7,948 nt of DNA from a bacterium (GTDB taxonomy: Bacteria > SM23-31 > JAUVVT01): assembly GCA_030604505.1 (NCBI GenBank), contig JAUVVT010000059.1, positions 1-7,948 on the forward strand, in the 5' to 3' direction. The position numbers and the translations under genes are program-made. Every line of letters begins with the position of its first letter. The first letter of the stretch is position 1. Below the pieces are notes generated by a model. It was not told the DNA's origin. It saw only the letters and a list, made by a program, of their open reading frames with translations, and did not search any database. Shown piece by piece: positions 5,741 to 7,948 of the stretch.

Positions 5741-6922
5741 ATGAAAGAGCGCTGGAAATTATTAATAATAGTTTTGGTTTTTGCTGCAATTTATTATACG
5801 CCATTTAAAAGTATAAGAATACAGAGTTCTATTAATGAAGCATTTTTGATGCTTCAGGATTATGCGAGGCATCATATACTATTGTGTCTTGTTCCTGCTT
5901 TCTTTATTGCCGGTGCAATTTTTGTTTTCGTTTCCCATGATTCGGTGATAAAGTATTTCGGTGCAAATGCAAAAAAATGGATTTCATACAGTATTGCTTC
6001 TGTATCCGGGACAATATTGGCAGTTTGTTCATGTACGGTTTTGCCCTTGTTTGCGGGTATTTATATGCGTGGAGCAGGTATTGGACCTGCAGCCGCCTTT
6101 TTGTATTCCGGTCCTGCAATAAATGTTCTGGCAATTATACTGACTGCAAGGGTTTTAGGATTTGAATTAGGTGCAGCAAGAGCAGTGGGTGCTGTTATTT
6201 TCAGCGTGGTTATCGGTTTGTTGATGCATCTAATATTTATTAAAGAAGAAAGGATAAAAGAAAAAAGTAGTATAGAATTTATTACCGCAGAGGATAAACC
6301 AGTACGTTCCCCTAGTCAAGATATTTTATATTTTGCATTAATGTTCGGTATTCTTGTTTTTGCGAAATGGGGCAGACCTGATAATTCGTTTGTGTTATGG
6401 TCTTGTGTTTTTTCTGTCAAATGGTATATTACGTGTGTTCTATTGGCAGCGTTAATTATTATTTTAAAATTATGGTTTAGTATATCTGATTTAGAGGACT
6501 GGAAAGATTCAACCTGGAGTCTTATAAAAAAGATACTACCATTACTGGTTGGAGGAGTTCTTGCGGCGGGATTTCTGTTAGGTAGACTGGGACAGGAGGC
6601 ATTGATACCATCATATTGGATTGAAAAATTGTTGGGAGGAAATTCTTTATTTGCGATTTTTTTTGCATCTTTAGCCGGCGCATTGATGTATTTTGCTACA
6701 CTTACTGAAGTTCCGATAATCGAGGGGTTAATGGGTGCAGGTATGGGGAAGGGACCCGCGCTGGCTTTGCTTTTAGCCGGACCGGCTCTGTCACTTCCCA
6801 ATATGATTGTGATACGTTCGATATTGGGCACAAAGAAAACTCTTGTTTTTGTGATTCTGGTTGTTATCATGGCAACTATTTCCGGAGTAATTTTCGGGAT
6901 GTTTGATAATACTATCATCTAA
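5741..6922 (+). CDS. ArsP-type permease (DUF318/UPF0718)
   Basis: A 393-residue membrane protein with about ten hydrophobic segments and two related halves. The first half has SGTILAVCSCTVLPLFAG with a Cys-Ser-Cys motif (C96, C98), then GIGPAAAFLYSGPAINV. The second half repeats the pattern as LAGALMYFATLTEVPIIEGL and KGPALALLLAGPALSLPNMIVI, without cysteines. A hydrophilic central loop lies at about 168-192. Some family members (ArsP) export methylarsenite or roxarsone-type trivalent organoarsenicals; others have unknown substrates. Its place after arsR, acr3 and a small thioredoxin supports a thiophilic substrate, possibly an organoarsenical. I give no gene symbol because the specificity cannot be read from sequence. 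It is the last gene of the run; no strong terminator follows directly. Confidence 0.88.
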   Translation: MKERWKLLIIVLVFAAIYYTPFKSIRIQSSINEAFLMLQDYARHHILLCLVPAFFIAGAIFVFVSHDSVIKYFGANAKKWISYSIASVSGTILAVCSCTVLPLFAGIYMRGAGIGPAAAFLYSGPAINVLAIILTARVLGFELGAARAVGAVIFSVVIGLLMHLIFIKEERIKEKSSIEFITAEDKPVRSPSQDILYFALMFGILVFAKWGRPDNSFVLWSCVFSVKWYITCVLLAALIIILKLWFSISDLEDWKDSTWSLIKKILPLLVGGVLAAGFLLGRLGQEALIPSYWIEKLLGGNSLFAIFFASLAGALMYFATLTEVPIIEGLMGAGMGKGPALALLLAGPALSLPNMIVIRSILGTKKTLVFVILVVIMATISGVIFGMFDNTII

Positions 6923-7005
6923 GAAAATAAAGAGGTAAAAAATAATTATACTATTTTCTATTCATCTCTGATATTCGAGACGAACTAAACGGATTAGCGA
7001 TTGCT

Positions 7006-7025
7006 TATTAAAGGGAACTTTAATA
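7006..7025 (+). promoter_or_regulatory. 8-bp hairpin with GGAA loop upstream of the peroxiredoxin promoter
   Basis: TATTAAAG (7006-7013) and CTTTAATA (7018-7025) are exact inverted repeats around a GGAA loop, a GNRA-class tetraloop in RNA. There is no T-run after it, so it is at best a weak terminator for the permease transcript. It ends just before the -35 box at 7030 and could equally be an activator or repressor site. Confidence 0.4.
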
Positions 7026-7029
7026 TTGC

Positions 7030-7058
7030 TTGCGATGTTATGTGTATATAATTATAAT
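7030..7058 (+). promoter_or_regulatory. Sigma-70 promoter of the peroxiredoxin gene
   Basis: TTGCGA (7030-7035), a spacer of exactly 17 nt and a perfect TATAAT (7053-7058) form the best promoter in the window. Transcription would begin near 7065, inside the palindrome at 7061-7085. It implies the peroxiredoxin has its own transcript and that the true start codon lies downstream of 7065. Confidence 0.68.
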
Positions 7059-7060
7059 CA

Positions 7061-7085
7061 AAGAATATTTTTTAAAAATATTCTT
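7061..7085 (+). promoter_or_regulatory. 25-nt perfect palindrome over the transcription start (candidate operator)
   Basis: AAGAATATTTTT (7061-7072), a central T (7073) and AAAAATATTCTT (7074-7085) form a perfect inverted repeat with 12-nt arms. It begins 2 nt after the -10 box and ends directly at AGGAG, the ribosome site (7086-7090). That position fits a repressor operator covering the transcription start. As RNA it could also form a 5'-end hairpin next to the ribosome site. It does not match the PerR consensus TTATAATNATTATAA well, and the regulator is unknown. Confidence 0.6.
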
Positions 7086-7097
7086 AGGAGTATTTAT

Positions 7098-7670
7098 ATG
7101 TATAATTCAATAATGTTTTGTTCTGCAGTTTTGACTGGTATAGGATTTCTTTTTGTTTCTGCTGACGGTGATCAAGAAAAGGTAAATAAAAAAAAACAAT
7201 CGAAGGCAGAACTTAAAGCAGGTGATAAAGCACCATCCTTTTCTGCTAAAACTTATGGCGGCAAATCCGTTAAACTGAAAGATTATTTGGGTTCAAAGAA
7301 TATAGTGTTATATTTCTATCCAAAAGATGATACTCCGGGTTGTACCAAGGAAGCATGTTCTTTTCGTGATAATCTTGCGCGGCTTAATAATGCCAATACT
7401 GCTGTTCTCGGAGTAAGTGTTGATAATGTAAAATCCCATGAGAAATTTAAAGAAAAGTATGAACTAAATTTTGACCTTGTCAGTGATGATAATTATGAAA
7501 TTATTAAAAACTATGGAGTTCTGCGTGAACGAAATAACAGAATAAATGCAAACCGTGTTACTTATTTAATCGATAAGAAAGGTATTATTCGATTTATCTG
7601 GCAAAAAGTAAATGTAGATGAGCATGCTAAACAAGTGCTTGAAAAGATTGATGAACTTAAGCTAAATTAA
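7098..7670 (+). CDS. bcp: Bcp/PrxQ-type peroxiredoxin with hydrophobic N-terminus
   Basis: A thiol peroxidase that reduces H2O2 and organic peroxides. The start at 7098 gives 190 residues and is chosen because AGGAG (7086-7090) lies 7 nt upstream and a strong promoter precedes it; a longer frame from TTG 7026 would start upstream of the predicted transcript. The catalytic domain starts near residue 41 (AGDKAPSFSAKTYGGKSVKL). The active site YPKDDTPGCTKEAC holds peroxidatic C82 and resolving C87, spaced five residues apart as in E. coli Bcp. R153 in NRVTYLIDKKG matches the conserved late Arg. Bcp proteins are usually about 155 residues; the extra N-terminus has a hydrophobic stretch (about 6-22, ending FLFVSADG) and a Lys-rich linker, so the enzyme is probably exported or membrane-anchored. 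The n-region lacks a Lys or Arg, which makes the signal peptide atypical. It needs a thiol reductant outside the cell membrane, for which the lipoprotein thioredoxin is a candidate. Confidence 0.88.
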   Translation: MYNSIMFCSAVLTGIGFLFVSADGDQEKVNKKKQSKAELKAGDKAPSFSAKTYGGKSVKLKDYLGSKNIVLYFYPKDDTPGCTKEACSFRDNLARLNNANTAVLGVSVDNVKSHEKFKEKYELNFDLVSDDNYEIIKNYGVLRERNNRINANRVTYLIDKKGIIRFIWQKVNVDEHAKQVLEKIDELKLN

Positions 7671-7692
7671 CATTCGCAAAAACTATTTTGTT

Positions 7693-7724
7693 AAAAAAGT
7701 CCGGATTTCACCGGACTTTTTTTT
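7693..7724 (+). terminator. Intrinsic terminator of the peroxiredoxin gene
   Basis: AAAAAAGTCCGG (7693-7704) pairs perfectly with CCGGACTTTTTT (7711-7722) around the loop ATTTCA, and eight T residues (7717-7724) follow the GC core. The hairpin starts 22 nt after the peroxiredoxin stop codon. The A-run on the left side could let it act on the minus strand too. Confidence 0.9.
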
Positions 7725-7900
7725 ATTAGTAATTAAAAAATTACTGCAATGTAAGTCGTTTTATAAATAAATACTTGCATTTTGACTTTTTTATTAATAA
7801 TATGAATTTATAATATCAGTAAATTTTATTATTTATATTTTTCAGTTTTATGGTAATATAACAAAACTAAAATGCATCTATTCAGAATTGGAGTGAAGAG

Positions 7901-7948
7901 ATGAGGCGAAGAAATTTTTTAAAATCTATGGCAGCAGGGGGATTGGCT
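7901..7948 (+). CDS. 5' end of a Tat-exported protein (truncated by window edge)
   Basis: Only 16 codons are visible: MRRRNFLKSMAAGGLA. The pattern R-R-x-F-L-K followed by a small-residue hydrophobic run is a twin-arginine signal peptide, so the product is folded in the cytoplasm and exported. GGAG at 7890-7893 is 7 nt before the ATG. The leader resembles that of the sulfatase at the left end (RRDFIK), so a second sulfatase is possible, but Tat-exported oxidoreductases and other families use the same leader. The 176 nt upstream are AT-rich with a TATAAT at 7809-7814 lacking a well-spaced -35 box. Confidence 0.72.
   Translation, partial: MRRRNFLKSMAAGGLA

Noticed and set aside
6316..6918. 200-codon minus-strand frame opposite the permease
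   Set aside because: It is antisense to a strongly supported membrane protein; the length reflects the codon pattern of the real gene.
7026..7097. Longer peroxiredoxin start at TTG 7026
   Set aside because: It would place the start upstream of the predicted transcription start and run through the promoter -10 box; ATG 7098 has a well-spaced AGGAG. The longer form would give a more basic n-region, so it is not fully excluded.
1..7948. CRISPR array, tRNA, rRNA or insertion sequence
   Set aside because: No regularly spaced repeats, no recognisable tRNA or rRNA sequence, and no transposase frame were seen.

Overview
The window is AT-rich bacterial DNA with strong Shine-Dalgarno sites. It combines a compact ArsR-controlled arsenic/thiol-redox locus on the + strand with Tat-dependent exported-protein genes at both ends. 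The left gene is a type I sulfatase with a Tat signal. The right gene starts with MRRRNFLKSMAAGGLA, another Tat-type leader, and is cut by the window edge. Tat-exported sulfatases and CACAGAG-rich intergenic repeats are common in Planctomycetota, Lentisphaerota and other PVC-like or uncultured sediment bacteria. I suspect such a host, but the sequence alone does not fix the taxon.

Layout. 1-203 is non-coding. 204-1613 (minus) is one sulfatase reading frame split by an in-frame TAA at 603-605; the frame continues with recognisable sulfatase sequence on both sides, so I annotate it as a single interrupted gene. 1614-2237 is a long intergenic region with degenerate ACCACAGAG-type repeats in both orientations, ending in a promoter and a dyad that resembles ArsR/SmtB operators. 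From 2238 to 6922 seven genes run in the same direction: an ArsR repressor with a C-x-C metal site; a 72-residue CC-motif protein whose frame stays open for 43 codons past its stop; a lipoprotein thioredoxin; a CcdA electron transporter; an Acr3 arsenite exporter; a minimal CPTC thioredoxin of the TM0996/MTH895 type; and an ArsP-type (DUF318/UPF0718) permease. 7098-7670 is a Bcp-type peroxiredoxin with a hydrophobic N-terminus, its own good promoter, a 25-nt perfect palindrome over the predicted transcription start, and a clear intrinsic terminator. 7901 onward is the truncated Tat-leader gene.

How the genes may work together (inference). ArsR senses As(III) or a similar soft metal(loid) and releases the operon. 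Acr3 exports arsenite, and the permease may export an organoarsenical or another thiophilic compound with help from the small cytoplasmic thioredoxin. CcdA could carry cytoplasmic reducing power across the membrane to the lipoprotein thioredoxin, which could in turn reduce extracytoplasmic thiols, possibly including the exported-looking peroxiredoxin. No arsenate reductase or arsenite methyltransferase is visible, so the substrate and the role of the redox arm are open. The ars-side genes are visibly more AT-rich than the sulfatase, which suggests different histories.
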